Shown here: positions 1-12,247 of the stretch, piece by piece
Numbering within the stretch: position 1 is the stretch's first letter
Layout: each line of letters begins with the position of its first letter
Assembly: GCA_001600415.1 (NCBI GenBank)
Contig: BCJX01000001.1
Location: 1,135,635-1,199,634 of the forward strand
From: Pascua guehoae
Taxonomy: Eukaryota > Basidiomycota > Tremellomycetes > Trichosporonales > Trichosporonaceae
DNA: 64,000 bases
Reading direction: 5' to 3'
The notes under the pieces: generated by a model
What the model was told of the DNA's origin: nothing
The model's database searches: none
The model's input: only the letters and a program-made list of their open reading frames with translations
Made by a program: the position numbers and the translations under genes

Positions 1-672
1 TCATCATCGACGGTCAAGCGTGGCCGCGGACGCCCAAAAGGCTCAAAGAACAAGCCCAAACCTGGAGCGCCAGTCGAACCCCCTCCCCCGCCCCCACCGA
101 AACGCCGCGGCCGCCCACCCAAGCAGCGCACCGGCGAGGAATTGGAAGACTACGAACGACGCGTGGAGGAGAAGGCGCTGGGAATTAAGCGCAAACGTGG
201 CCGTCCCCGCAAGTTCCCCGAGATTATGAAGGTGCGCGATATGCGGTTGAAGAAGAACCGCGCCTTTGTAAACGCAAAGTTCCGCGAGCTCGAGGAACGT
301 GCCTCCCGCCTCGACGAGGCGGCGGGTTCAGCCGAACACGGCCACGACACGGTTCACATCCCCCAAAGCGTCGGGCTGGACCAACACACGCTCGATCACC
401 ACGCGCACGCAGAAGGCAGCGGCCACCAGGATGCGGACGGCCTCTCTGCATCAGAGGTCGCGCTGGGAGAGCAGGTCGCGGCTGCGGTGGCACGCAACGA
501 CGGGACAGACTTCGGCTGGTCATACCACGAGCAGTCGCTGCTCGAGGCCGTTGGCGTGGGTGTGGGTGTGGGCGTGGGTGACGAGAGCGAGGCGCCGAGT
601 GCGGGCATGGCGCAGAATGACGACGGCATGCGCGGCGTCTTCTCGCTCGCCGACGTTGGAACGCAACAGTAG
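1..672 (+). CDS. AT-hook DNA-binding protein, C-terminal part (5' end outside window)
   Basis: The reading frame is open from base 1 to the TAG at 670-672, so the start lies upstream of the window. Three AT-hook motifs follow each other: RGRGRPKG near residue 8, KRRGRPPK near residue 35 and KRGRPRK near residue 65. A proline stretch separates the first two. AT-hooks bind the minor groove of AT-rich DNA, so a nuclear chromatin or transcription role is inferred. The rest is an acidic, alanine-rich tail with a short helical RRVEEKALGIKRKRG region and a valine-glycine run. No catalytic domain is visible in the part present, so the family cannot be named further. Confidence 0.75.
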   Translation, partial: SSSTVKRGRGRPKGSKNKPKPGAPVEPPPPPPPKRRGRPPKQRTGEELEDYERRVEEKALGIKRKRGRPRKFPEIMKVRDMRLKKNRAFVNAKFRELEERASRLDEAAGSAEHGHDTVHIPQSVGLDQHTLDHHAHAEGSGHQDADGLSASEVALGEQVAAAVARNDGTDFGWSYHEQSLLEAVGVGVGVGVGDESEAPSAGMAQNDDGMRGVFSLADVGTQQ

Positions 673-850
673 ACATAGGTAGAAGGACAGAAAGGGGAAG
701 GACGAAGACGACAAACGACAGACGACAGACGTATCAGTTGTTGTAGACATTGAAGCGTAATCATGTATCCTGTGACAATCCACCCAAGAGGGCGACTTGT
801 AACACGTGCATCGTGCATGGATTCTACTAATGCGGTCTCGGGCTCGGCCC

Positions 851-1784
851 TTAGACGCTGCATACGGCCTCGGCGACCTTGGTGTTGAGGATGAGCGCGA
901 CGATGAGACCGTACAAGCCCTGCGGGTTAGGTTAGTAGGTGGACAGAGGTATGTCCGGGATCACGTACCAGAACCTCGCTGTGGCGTTAGTTTTGTTTCT
1001 ACCTCTCATCAAACATAATACGCACGCAAAAATGAGAATGAGGACCATGGTGACAAAGATCCTGGACTCGTACATGTACGCGCGGACACACTGATGGGTT
1101 AGTCGTCGCCTTCGCCGATGCACCCACAGCATCGCCAACGATTCCGATCGCGTAGCCGGCTGCAAGACCGGTAAGACCGCAGGCTGCTGTTAGTCCTACT
1201 GTATCTTCACAAAAATGACAGCACTCACAGAGCCCCGCGGCGAGGTGGATAAAGCCGCCGAAGAGCGAGTACGGCTGGTTGGGCTGGAGGTTGTCCGCAA
1301 TGAGGACCGAGACGACGAGGCCGTACACGGCAATAACTGGTGTCAGGCATGCCGCGGGACGTGTGAATACGCACTACCAGACATCTGTGGGTCAGCGTTT
1401 GTCACATCTGTCTCGAGGAAGGAAGACTCACAACGACGGGGATGAGGGACTAATCACGACGTCAGCAACAACAAGCGAGGAGCACTACCAGTACCGACCT
1501 TCATCAGGAGCTCGGGCCTTGTTGTCAGCGCAAGCTACATCGGTTGAACCCACCTAAACGCGCCGAGACCTGCGATGCCGATACCAGACTTGGATGTTCC
1601 GTACGCCGCGCCGACGGTGGAGAGGACCATCTGGGGGTCAGCGGTGGTGGATGAGACATGCGCGTGGTACGAACCGCGCAGGCGACGCCGGCGAAGCTGT
1701 AGAGTCAGCATGTGTGCAGTCGAGCAAGAGACGGTGCTGGACATACCCGAAGAAGGGCGCCCAGGAAGGGCAGAGCTCGGACAT
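851..1784 (-). CDS. VMA11: V-type ATPase proteolipid subunit c' (Vma11-like), 11 exons
   Basis: Proton-translocating proteolipid of the membrane V0 ring of the vacuolar ATPase. Exons (minus strand): 1747-1784, 1675-1696, 1554-1630, 1499-1517, 1432-1449, 1378-1384, 1229-1336, 1128-1183, 1026-1090, 969-978, 851-919. They total 489 nt and encode 162 residues, the usual size of the family. The protein begins [20 protein letters not shown]. It carries [45 protein letters not shown] and [20 protein letters not shown]; the Glu in FAEVL is the expected proton carrier of the last helix. [10 protein letters not shown] and [10 protein letters not shown] look more like yeast Vma11 than Vma3; a c subunit is the alternative. 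Microexons of 7 and 10 nt are needed to keep the frame. At the 7 nt exon junction the residue is Val where relatives usually have Gly, so that border is the least certain. Confidence 0.88.
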
Positions 1785-2154
1785 GGTGGGCGGGCGATGG
1801 CGAGGGAGTAACTGGTGGCCTCTGGGATGTCGATGATGATGTAGCTGGCATGTCACAGCGGGCGGCATGGGCGGGGCGGGGCGTTACGGTGGCTGGGGTG
1901 TGACGGGATGATAGAAATACTCCCGTCGAGAGTGGATGGGTTGGATGTGCGTGTCAATAGAGTCATGCAACACGTGGCGGAAGGTTCCATGGACTGGACA
2001 CGAAGTCGGTGGACGTGGGTTGATGTGCACGCGTCTTCGTCGGACCGACCAAAAGCTCGCTCACCTTCCATCCCACTCGGCCACCCTTTTGCTCCTCTAG
2101 ACTATTGCTCGAACGCCCCTCGCTGTCGAGTGCAGAGGAACAACACAGTCCAAA
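1785..2154. other. Short divergent spacer between VMA11 and CCT7
   Basis: About 370 bases lie between the two divergently read start codons and should hold both promoters. I see no clear TATA box. A pyrimidine-rich stretch before the CCT7 start fits a fungal 5' leader. No additional coding signal was found. Confidence 0.5.
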
Positions 2155-4241
2155 ATGCAAGGAAGACTCCCCTCCATGGTACGTCTGGGCTTGTCGCGAT
2201 TTCTTACACAATCGCATCGCGGAGCAGCAGCGCTGACAGATGCAGCAACCTACGGTCGTCCTCCTCCGGGGTACGTGTCTATTGTGTCCACGCTCGCTCG
2301 TGCCGGGAACTGGCGGGACAGAAACTGGACGACAGCAGAGTGTCGACGAGTACACAGCTGACTGAACAGAGGGCACCGACACGTCCCAGGGCACGCCGCA
2401 GCTCCTGTCCAACATCTCGGCATGTCTCGCGGTCGCGCAGACCATTGCCACCACGCTTGGCCCGCGTGGAATGGACAAGCTCATTGTTGACGAGCGTGGT
2501 CAGGCGACCATCTCCAGTGCGTGTTGTTTGGAGCCGGACATGTCGTGTTGTTTGGCAGCGGTGGACAGGGAGCTTACGTTTCAGACGACGGTGCGACTCT
2601 TTTGAAGCTCCTCGACATTGTGCACCCCGCGGCCCGCACGCTGGTTGACATTGCCCGCGCCCAGGACGCCGAGGTCGGCGACGGAACCACCAGTGTCGTG
2701 CTCCTGTACGTGATTCCCAAAGGCCACTTGAGGCGAAATCACTGACACGTAGTGCTGCCGAGATCCTCAAGGAGGTTCGCCCATACATCGAGGAGGGCGT
2801 CGGAGTGCACGTCATCATCAAGGGCCTGCGGGAAGCACGGAATCTTGTGCGTTCCTACGATGCGACTACTGGAACTCTAGACTGACGACTCAGGCGATTA
2901 AGAAGATTAACGAAATTGCAGTGAACATTGACAAGTCGAACCCTGCGTGAGTGTCGACGTGCCGGACCTGACGCTCGGACCCGTAGCGATGAGCGTCGCC
3001 GAAGTGTTCGTTTTGCTGACGCTGGCAGCAAGTTCCGCGATCTTCTCCTCAAGTGCGCGTCGACCTCGATGTCGTCCAAGCTTATCCACTCGCAAACTCC
3101 CTTCTTCTCCAACATGGTCGTTGACGCTGTGCTCTCGCTCGACCAGAACGACCTGGACGAGTCGCTTATCGGTGTCAAGAAGGTGCCCGGCGGCGGCATG
3201 CAGGACTCGTTGCTCATCAGGGGCGTTGCGTTCAAGAAGACCTTCTCGTACGCTGGCTTTGAGCAGCAGCCCAAGTCGTTCAAGAAGCCCAAGATTCTCT
3301 GCCTCAACGTCGAGCTCGAGCTCAAGGCCGAGAAGGACAATGCCGAGATTCGCGTCAACGAGGTGTCCGAGTACCAGGCCATTGTCGATGCCGAGTGGAC
3401 CATCATCTACCGCAAGCTCGAGGCGATTGTGGCGACTGGCGCAAAGGTTGTGCTGTCCAAGCTGCCTATTGGCGACCTTGCGACGCAGTACTTTGCCGAC
3501 CGCGACATTTTCTGTGCGGGTCGTGTTGCGGGCGACGACCTGAAGCGTGTTGTTCAGGCCGTTGGCGGTTCGATCCAGTCGACAACGTCGGACATTGAGC
3601 CACACCACCTGGGCGAGTGCGGCAAGTTTGAGGAGAGGCAGATTGGTGGCGAGCGCTTCAACATTTTCGAAGACTGCCCCAAGGCCAAGACGTGCACATT
3701 GATTCTGCGCGGTGGCGCCGAGCAGTTTATCGCCGAGGTCGAGCGGTCGCTGCACGACTCGATCATGATTGTCAAGCGCGCGATCAAGAACAACTCGGTC
3801 GTCGCGGGCGGTGGTGCGTGCGAGATGGAAATCTCAAAGTACCTCCGCAACTACAGCCGCACCATCATTGGCAAGCAGCAGCTCATCATTGGCGCCGTCG
3901 CCAAGGCCCTCGAGGTCATCCCCCGCCAGATTTGCGACAATGCTGGTCTCGACGCGACCGACATTCTCAACAAGCTCCGCATGCGCCACGCCCAGGACGA
4001 CACGTGGGCCGGTGTCGACGTTGACGGCGAGGCTGTCGCGGACAACATGCTCAAGTTTGTCTGGGAGCCAGCGCTCGTCAAGACCAACGCTCTCTCGTCG
4101 GCCGTCGAGGCCGCGTGCCTCATCCTCTCGGTCGACGAGACCGTCCGCAACCCCCAGAGCGAGGCACAGCAGGCCGGTCCCCCCGCACCCAGGGGCGCAG
4201 CGCAGAGGGCACTCCGTGGTCGTGGCATGCCCCGCAGGTAG
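2155..4241 (+). CDS. CCT7: T-complex chaperonin CCT/TRiC subunit eta
   Basis: Cytosolic group II chaperonin subunit; the eight-subunit double ring folds actin, tubulin and WD proteins using ATP. Exons: 2155-2178, 2240-2270, 2370-2516, 2585-2705, 2753-2846, 2894-2946, 3029-4241, giving 560 residues, close to the usual 540-560. Recognisable parts in order: [43 protein letters not shown], the nucleotide-binding [10 protein letters not shown], the apical domain, then [16 protein letters not shown] and [14 protein letters not shown]. The VSVDET-type end followed by a Gly/Arg-rich tail (RGRGMPRR) is typical of the eta subunit. The first ATG is used because a good GTACGT donor joins exon 1 in frame; the ATG at 2240 is a reasonable alternative start that would shorten the protein by eight residues. 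Confidence 0.95.
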
Positions 4242-6771
4242 ATAGAGTGTCGAGTATATCAGATGCATCGCAGTGGCATACATGACGAACCCTACAACCT
4301 GATGTCATGGGGCACAGCCAACCTCATTTCGATGGGCAGGTCTTCACTCCCAAGCGACTATGGGCGTACGCGCTAACCCCGGCCCGCAGCTAACGACGAT
4401 ATCTGGTTCGCTCTGCAACATTGTGATTCGTGCTCCGTTGCGTCACGGCTATGGCATGCCGTGTATGCCGTGCATGCCGGGCGATACGCACTCTGGCGCG
4501 TGATTCACACGCCATCTGTGCCTCGTTCGGCCTGATCGTGTTCACTTGCCATGGCCACAATCTGGAATCTTCATCTCCATCAGGAATGCCGTCCAGGTTC
4601 ATACCCTTTTACCTCGAACCTTCTCTTGCACACCCCGAGCGAGCCGCCGACGACTGAAATGCTTTAATCTTCTCCTTGGTTCCATTCAGATAAGAGAAAA
4701 ACAACGTAACCGAGAACTCCGAACGTCGCATTTGGGGTATTTGGGAGTGTGCCTGCCTCGGCGATGCCTGGGCGCCTGGGAACCAACTACAATGTCACGC
4801 GCATTTTCTGCAACCTGCCGTGTTTTCGGGGCACTTTTGATCTGCTCAATGCTTCACGTCACGCGTGACGCCGTCTGCGTGGACACGACATGGACAGCCG
4901 CGGACCGAGGTTGATCGCCAGTCGTTCATCGGTCCCCTCTCCACCTCTAGGCCTGCCGTTCGCCGTACCGCTGTACCGCTGTGTCACTGTCCATCACGCC
5001 ACTGGCCACCAGCCAACGAACGGCCTCACGCCGCCGCGTCCAAGTCGGTACGGGTTTGCTCGGAATTGGATGCCTACCTGGAGATGGGGCAAGCTCTGTG
5101 CACGTCTTTGTCTGTATTCACCGCCTTGCCTCTGACTTCCAAATTGCGAGGTTTCAGGTTTGCGGCTCGGTTTGTTGATGACGGAAATAGCGACGTACGC
5201 TGGCATTGTTGCCACTACTGACACCAAGGAGTCGCATGGCCACACTTGGATTCCATACCGCACTCCGGCATGTTGAGCCGTGCCGCGCGACGGGCCGTGC
5301 GGGCCGTCAGCCGTGAACCGAGCGAGGCGTTTGTGAAGAGTGTGACCGGGTGGTAGTTGTGTGGCTAGCAGCTGGTAACCTTACGGGACCATTGGGATAC
5401 CTCGGAATACGAGCATGTCAGCGAGACAAGACCCCTTGGCTACATGTGGCCGCTCAAAACCATGTCCCGCTGTTGAAGACACGAAGAACAAGGTTGCATG
5501 AATCGAGACGAGATTGAGACAATCGACGCTCGCAGCTTCTCGGACGCTGACGAGCCGATGCATACGTATGAGGTCGGGTCCGGTAAGGCGGCTACGCGCT
5601 CAACTTGATTGGGGCGAAGAAGGAAGGAAGAAGGCGGGACAGAAAGAAGCCTCGAGGTCTGAGCGGAACAGACAGACAGACAGACCGTCACTGTGATTGC
5701 ACAATGCGTCGCTTGCTCCACTCTCTCTCTCTCCCATGCTAGCGATGGGAGCAACAACCATCCTGTACAGAGCGAGGGGGACAGCCGTTGAGGTACATAT
5801 GCAGACGACACTCGTCATCGTCATCCCCGCCTGTTACCATTATTTGTAGTATTGCTTGCTTGCTTGCTTTGCTTTGAACGAGGAAAAACCCGACAAAGAC
5901 AAAGGCGACGTAACGGCGTGCGAAGTTTGAATGCGCGTCTCATTCTCCCACCCCACCCCACACACCATACCCGGATTGAAAACCCTGAAAGGCCCGCTTC
6001 CCCGCATTTTCCACGGTTCACCCGTCACTCGCCCTCGTCACCGTACGCCGTACGCTCTCCTGGCCCCCCTTGGGCCCTTTGCCACGAAAGCGGTTAGAGA
6101 AGTCCAGGGTGGTACTGTACGTGGTGGCAGTCGTGTTTATCACGTTTCCAGTCACCAAAAACCAGTGACCCAAGTTGTACCCATGTAATCACCACCATCC
6201 GTCCTCTACCCTCCCTCCTCTTGCCACCGTCACATTATCGTTGCTCATCGCGTCGCCATCTACTTGTCCTCCTCCTACCTCTCTCTCAACCCCTCCCCCA
6301 CTCTCCTTGTCCCCGACCACTCTCCTTACCATCTCGTCGCCTGTCGACCACCTGCCACGAATACCCCTTTTCTCAGCCCACCCCGGACGCCGCCACCTGA
6401 CGCCACCGCCGCGTCTGGCCACGCCGTCACCACCGGTTACAGGTCACCGATACCGATACGCACACACACACAGCCACCGCGTCACGAACCGGGTTTCAAC
6501 GTTCCGCGCCCCCCCTTGCCCCCCCATCGCGCATCGCGCATCGCCCGCGTACGATCTCCATTTAGTGCTGGCAAACTGCCAGCGCAAGCGAGGGGCGCAT
6601 CAAAAGATCACGGGCGCCGCCAGCGACGACTAGCGCTTTTCTGGCCCGATTGACAGACGAGACGCGTCCAATAGCGGCAGGCGCAGTCGCGCCACTTGTG
6701 CCACCTCTTTCACCACCCCCGCACATCTCTCCTTCTTTTCTCCACAATCGCTGATCTTGTCGACACGCCGG
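4242..6771. other. 2.5 kb intergenic region without a supported gene
   Basis: Only short open frames occur and none shows a family motif or a chain of plausible introns. The last 600 bases before the lipase gene (about 6180-6760) are strongly pyrimidine-rich on the plus strand, as expected for a long fungal promoter and 5' leader. A short TTGC-type tandem repeat lies at about 5850-5870. A non-coding transcript cannot be excluded from sequence. Confidence 0.5.
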
Positions 6772-9700
6772 ATGGCCACCTTTACTGCACACCCCCACGA
6801 CTGCCCACGCCATCGCCTTCGCCCTCCGCCATCCTACTTTCGCCGCGCAGGGAATGCCCAATCTGGTCCTTCACCAATGTCAGTATCTAGAGCTGGACGA
6901 GATCGCGAGCGTGACCGCGATCGCGAGCGGGAAGGAGAACGGGAACGGGAAGGCATGCCAACCACATCGCGTGGCGCTGGCGATGCCACCGCAACCGCCA
7001 ACGAACTCGAGCCGGCGATTACACTAGCCACTGCTACTGCTACGACGTCGTCGACGTCGACATCGCAGTCCCTCGCCGTTGTGTCGCGCCCAGAATGTCG
7101 GGAGCTGGTGCGCGGGACTGCGGTGCGGTTAGGTGACAGCTCGACCGTCTTCCCCGCCCCCATCGCCAATATTGTCACGGCGCTCGCGACGAGTGCCCGC
7201 CTGAGTCTACGAGTGACATCGTTCTTTGTCGAGGCCATTCTCGAGTCGTCGCAGTACGGCACACGCATGGGGTTGGGGTACACGCGGCGACTACTCATCA
7301 CGGCCATCTCGTCTGCACGACGCGTCTACCTTGCCTCCAATGCTGCACTCGACGGCGACCTCCTCGGCGTAATGGGGTTCAGCAGCGATAAGGGAACGGA
7401 CCCGAGTGCAGACGCCTTCCTCAACGTCCTCGACAGGTGGACAAACCTGGGCATCTACTTTATTCACCACACGTTTACGCTCGCCGAGCTGTTCACCATG
7501 AGCGGGTTTTATCTCACGGCCAACACGGTGCAGAGCGCCAACTTTGCCGCACAGGAGAGCGTCACGTTATTCGACGCGCTCTTTGGCAGTAACGAGAGCA
7601 GCCGCGCTCTCTCGTCAATTATCACTCTCGTTCGGAAAGAGCTCCTCGATGACGACCGGTTTAACGCTGCCAACCACGGACGCGTTGCCAGTCTAACTGC
7701 TCTCACCAAGGCGTTAACCGCGTTTGCATGCCTGCAGAACGCTACCTGGAATCAGACATCGAAACGTCTCCGCATGAGAGTGTAAGTCGCTTCTTATGGT
7801 TTTTGGATCGTGCTAACGGCAGGCTGTATGACTGCACCGTCATGATCAGTCGGGACGAATCCCAGATTCTCAGGCCAAAGGAGGAACCCGGCCTTCCAGC
7901 GATCACCGAAGGCTCGGTTTCAGACGAGTCGGGACCCACCTCGCACCGAAATGTGCCATCCATCACCGTTGTTGACACGGTCGTGGACAATGATGGCGAC
8001 GTCGTCATGCAGTCGCGACCACCTACAGCGCCGCCAACACCTTCGCCGAACCGGTCTAGGACCAGCCCTGACCTCGAGCTCCTTCTCCAGCTTGAGGAGC
8101 TTGCCGATCAGGCTCCTAACGAGCCTCCAGAGCCTTCGGAGCGGTCGGCGCCGTCAGAAAGTGGACGTCGACACCTGAAGCGCTTACATGATGACGTGTA
8201 CGAGATCACCGACGAGTTGCAAGAGAGCACTGTCGTGACCCGGACCCTCGAACGGGTACCTTCCGCACCAAGCACTCCTCGGCGGCGCCACAGCTCGCTC
8301 ACACCGCTCACGTATGACGTGACCGTCGAGCCCGTCGATGACGACGCACAGCCATCGGGCCCGTCCACCGTTCCTACTGTCGTGGAAGAGGACGAGACCG
8401 AGTGGATCGAGGTCGACCAACTCCTCGACGATGACTCTGAAAGTGCCGTCATCCCCAGCGAGCCGAATGGGGCGACGTCCAACTCTCTCCCTCGCACGCC
8501 ATCGTCTGCCTCGTCGGACTTGGGAGCCAAGGACGGCTTCCAGCTCGTGCTGCGGACCATGACCAACAAGCTCCTCCAGCGTAAGCGCACCGTGCGCCGT
8601 CTGCCAGGAATGCGTGTCAGCGCCTCGCCGTCGCCGTCACCCGAACACCGGAGCCGAACCCCCGTCACTCGCGATGACAAAGAGCAGCGGCCCGATCTGC
8701 GTGCCATCAACTGGTCCCCGCAAGCGTCCAGTGGGACGTCCATGACACGCTCGCGCACTGCTTCCCCCGTGCCATCCAACTCATCCCCTTCCAAGGGCAA
8801 AGGACGAGCCGTGCCGCGCCGCTCGCCCCCGCCAGCTGCACCTAAAGCTGCGCCCAAGACGCCACCCAAGGTGCCACCAAAGGACGAGCAGCGGCGGCGT
8901 TCGCGGGAACCTGCGGCTTCGAGCTCTCGCTCTCGCACCTATGGATCGGGATCCCTTCACCCAGGACCTGCAAGGCCCCGCGAGCCGTTCCCGGAATCGG
9001 ACGAAGCAAGCACGTCTTCGCTCCCAGTCCCGCCGTCTCCCAAGATGATCCGGACGCCGCCGCCGTCCCCAGCCGCACCCCGGCGGACAATGGAGTCAAT
9101 TCGTACCCGCTCAAACCGGGTGCACACGTCGAGCTCGCAGATCTTTTCCCCAAACGCCGAAGCGTCGTCCAACCTGTTCCCTCACGAGCCACTTATCAAG
9201 AACATTCACCGATTCATGCGGTGCTCGTCTGCTGCGTACGGGCAAAGCTTTTTGCGCATCCTCGGCCTGGGAAATGCCGACTTCAACTTCCAGACGACAG
9301 GACGCCACCACGCAAACTCGTGGGCGTTTGCTCAGCACACGAATATTCCCATCGACTCGTTGCTCCTTTCGTCCTATAGCGAGAGTTCGCCACTGAGCAC
9401 GGCCAAGGCGCCGCCGCTTGTGCACTACATTGCCGTCGAGCATAATCTCAAGGCCGTCGTCCTGACGTGCCGCGGGACGCTGGGCATGTCGGACGTTCTC
9501 GTCGATCTCATGTGCGACTACCGCGAGATCGAGCTCGAGGGCGGGGACCCGGAAGCGTCGTACCTCGTCCACTCTGGCATGCACGAGTCGGCACTCCAGC
9601 TCAAGGGCCAGAACAGCACGGTGCACCAGACGCTCGTTGAAGCGCTCAAACAGTATCCCGACTATGGGCTGGTTCTTTGTGGCCATTCGCTCGGTGGCGG

Positions 9701-10574
9701 CGTCGCGTCCCTCCTCGCCATTGAATGTGCGGTACGCAGCGACGTGTTTCTGCGAGAGAATGCCGCGCGGGCAGTCCCCGTCAAGCATCCCCGTATCTCG
9801 ACGCCGTTTGTCACGTCATTTGGGTCCGGACTGCCCCCCGGTCGCCCGATCCACTCGTACGCATACGGTGTGCCGGCCGTCGCGTCGTCGGATCTCACGC
9901 GCTATGCTGCAGGACTGGTCACTAGCGTTGTGCAGAATGCCGATGTCGTCCCCACACTCTCGCTCGGTATTCTCCGCGACCTCAAGAACATTGCTGTGAC
10001 GCTGTTTGAGGAGAATGGCGTCGCCGAGGAGATTGTCACGCGCGTCATGGGCCTGAACCGGTCCAAGTTTGCGTTCCAGGAGGGCGACGACGCCCCCACT
10101 AGCGACGAGCAGGCATTGAGCGACTGGATGATCAGTCTCATCAAGACGATGCGCGCAGACATGGACAATGACAAGCTCTACCCGCCCGGTACCGTATACA
10201 TCATGGTATGTCCCGGCGTGCGGGTTGAGATGTGGGATTCTAGCTCACGTGCAGGAATACTTTGACGTCTTTGTCACGATGGACGCCGTTGTCAACGAGG
10301 CCGAGAAGGCCATATCCAGCAAGCAGGCGCAGCGTGTGGTGGGTAGCTTGCGCAACTGATATGAAGCGACAGTCACTGATGACAGATTCTGCGCCAGTGC
10401 GAATCGGTCGAGGAGCGTTTCGGCGAAAGTGAGTGCTTGGAGCGGCGGCCGCTTCAAGGACGTTGCTGACGGACAGTGTTCTTCTCCAAGACGATGCTCA
10501 ACGACCACTTACCCTCGCACTATGAGCGGTCGACCCAGCTCCTGTACGAGGGCCTCGGACAGGGGTTGCTATAG
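6772..10574 (+). CDS. Class 3 lipase, sn1-diacylglycerol-lipase-like
   Basis: Predicted alpha/beta hydrolase acting on neutral or phospho-lipids at a membrane. Exons: 6772-7781, 7823-10205, 10255-10338, 10386-10428, 10477-10574, encoding 1205 residues. The lipase domain lies in the second half. VLTCRGTLGMSDVLVDLMCDY is the segment before the nucleophile elbow; LVLCGHSLGGGVASLLA holds the catalytic Ser; ending strands include IHSYAYGVPAV and VVQNADVVPTLS, where the Asp of the triad is expected. The N-terminal third resembles the helical, possibly membrane-associated part of fungal DAG-lipase-like proteins, and a long Ser/Pro-rich disordered insert (about residues 370-790) separates the two. 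The ATG at 6877 (MSVSRAGRD) is an equally possible start. A run of alternating Arg/Asp/Glu follows it. The substrate is not deducible. Confidence 0.85.
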
Positions 10575-11017
10575 GAGCCGCCGGCCGTGCGGTACGAGAC
10601 AGAATCCACGTGTAGCGAGGGACATGGAGCTGAAGCGTGTTTGGATAGCGAGGTGGAGAGCGGGAGGGAGCGGAGATTGGTTTAGAATTGGAACGAATGC
10701 CGATTAGAGAGAGGAGACGATCGTCGACTGCGAGAAGCGTGCCGAGCCGACGAGAGGGGCGGAAGGCGGAATCACGCACGGCATAGTTGCCATTGTTGTT
10801 GTGGCTGTTTTGGTTGTAGGAGTCGATAGACACGATACTCCATATTCGGAGCCGTTGCATTTTAGTTCCTTACTACTCTCTGTGCAGGGCTTCAGATGAC
10901 AACTTGATTGGCAATGCATATAAACTGTATCTGACCTAGAGACCAAGCTGTTCTAAGAACTAAAGCGAGTCAACCGCGTTCCAACCAGAACGACGGTCCG
11001 ACCGACACCCCACCTAC
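10575..11017. other. Convergent 3' spacer
   Basis: About 440 bases separate the converging ends of the lipase and ATL1 genes. It should hold both 3' untranslated regions. I see no coding signal and no recognisable structured element. Confidence 0.5.
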
Positions 11018-12247
11018 TTACTCCGCCTGCCCCGCCCCATCTCCTTCTCCCCGTTCGGCAGGCACGACCCACCCATCCAGCGTCTGCTGCAACCTGGCCG
11101 GAAACCACCCGTACTCGCGGAGACTGACGCGCTCGCCCCCCGCCCCCGGCAACGTCTCGACGACCACGCCCTCGGCCTCGAGCCGATCCTTTTGGCGCGC
11201 GACGCCTTGGCCTTCGTCGCCGCGTGGTGAGATTATGCCCTTTGATGAGATGACGCGCTGGCAGTTAGTGCGTGCGGGGAGTAAGTCCAACAAGATGGGG
11301 TGGGGGCAAGGTGAGTGAGCGGGAAAGGTGGCTGGTCTTGGGTCCACGCGGCACAAGAGGTAACTCGGACATTGGGAACGGGCGGAAGCTACACGGTGGT
11401 GCCGCCCCATCTTCAAATGACCCGGACAACATAACGTTGAACAAGGGACGCGACAACCGTCCGCTGGCGTAGACTCGCAACTCACCTGCCAGGGAACCTC
11501 GGTCCCGGGGGGAAGTGCTCGAAGAGCATTGCCGACGTGCCTGATATCAGCGTTGTTGAAGAAAGCAGGCAGAGGACTCTTTGTAGCAAGACAGAGGGGT
11601 AGTTATCACCCCCATCGGGCTGAGATGGAGAACGGAAAATATCCACCCAGGCGGGGGATCAAGACTGGTAAATTCTGAAGTGTCTCTGCTCTGGCTCTTC
11701 CAACGCCACGAGGGGCGGGCTAGAGATCTGAATCAAGACATATATGGCGTAGGACGCAGGGAGCAGTTCACGCGTCAGATGTCTGTCGATCTCACATCCT
11801 AGCGCATGGTGGACCGGTGCCGACCAATGTTGGAACGCTGTTGAATCCAGTCTCGGGCATGTCAACCAGCTCTGCTTCCTCGTCTTGCACAAACCGCAGC
11901 AAGGAGCCGTCGCCCCTGCCTCCCCCATCTACGTCTGCCGCACATACACCTACCGAGAGTAGTTTGGATACCCTGCGAGCTTTGCAATATGGCCTGGCGT
12001 CAGAGATGTGGAGTTCAGAGGACAGCGGGCAGGCGAATGGGAGGATCAAGCGCAAAAGCGTTCTCGCGTTTCGAGCTCGAATAATGGCCGACGCGTGCCT
12101 GTGGTCTGCAAGAGGCTACCACCCGACGCGACAGAGGGTGTGTTCCCAGCTGCACGGCGGCTCACCATAACTCGTGACTTTTCCCCACGGGATGAGGCGC
12201 GCAATCTCATACGTCTTTGCGGTGAGGTCGGCGATCGCGTCGGCCAT
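11018..12247 (-). CDS. ATL1: Alkyltransferase-like DNA-repair protein
   Basis: Member of the family that binds O6-alkylguanine in DNA without transferring the alkyl group and hands the lesion to nucleotide excision repair. Exons (minus strand): 12166-12247, 11954-11993, 11486-11540, 11018-11257, giving 138 residues, similar to known ATL proteins. The product starts MADAIADLTAKTYEIARLIP. It then reads PWGKVTSYGHIAKLAGYP, NYSRHVGNALRALPPGTEVP and WQRVISSKGIISPRG, and ends with DRLEAEGVVVE and REYGWFP. The residue that is Cys in methyltransferases (PCHR) is Trp here, the defining ATL change. The next residue is Gln where ATLs normally have His. Introns 2 and 3 (413 and 228 nt) are long for this window. 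The start at 12247 is chosen by family length; an in-frame upstream extension has no similarity. Confidence 0.9.

Noticed and set aside
6175..6653. Pro/Ser/Thr-rich plus-strand frames before the lipase gene
   Set aside because: The pyrimidine-rich leader yields such frames by chance; no domain, and they are not in frame with the lipase through a plausible intron.
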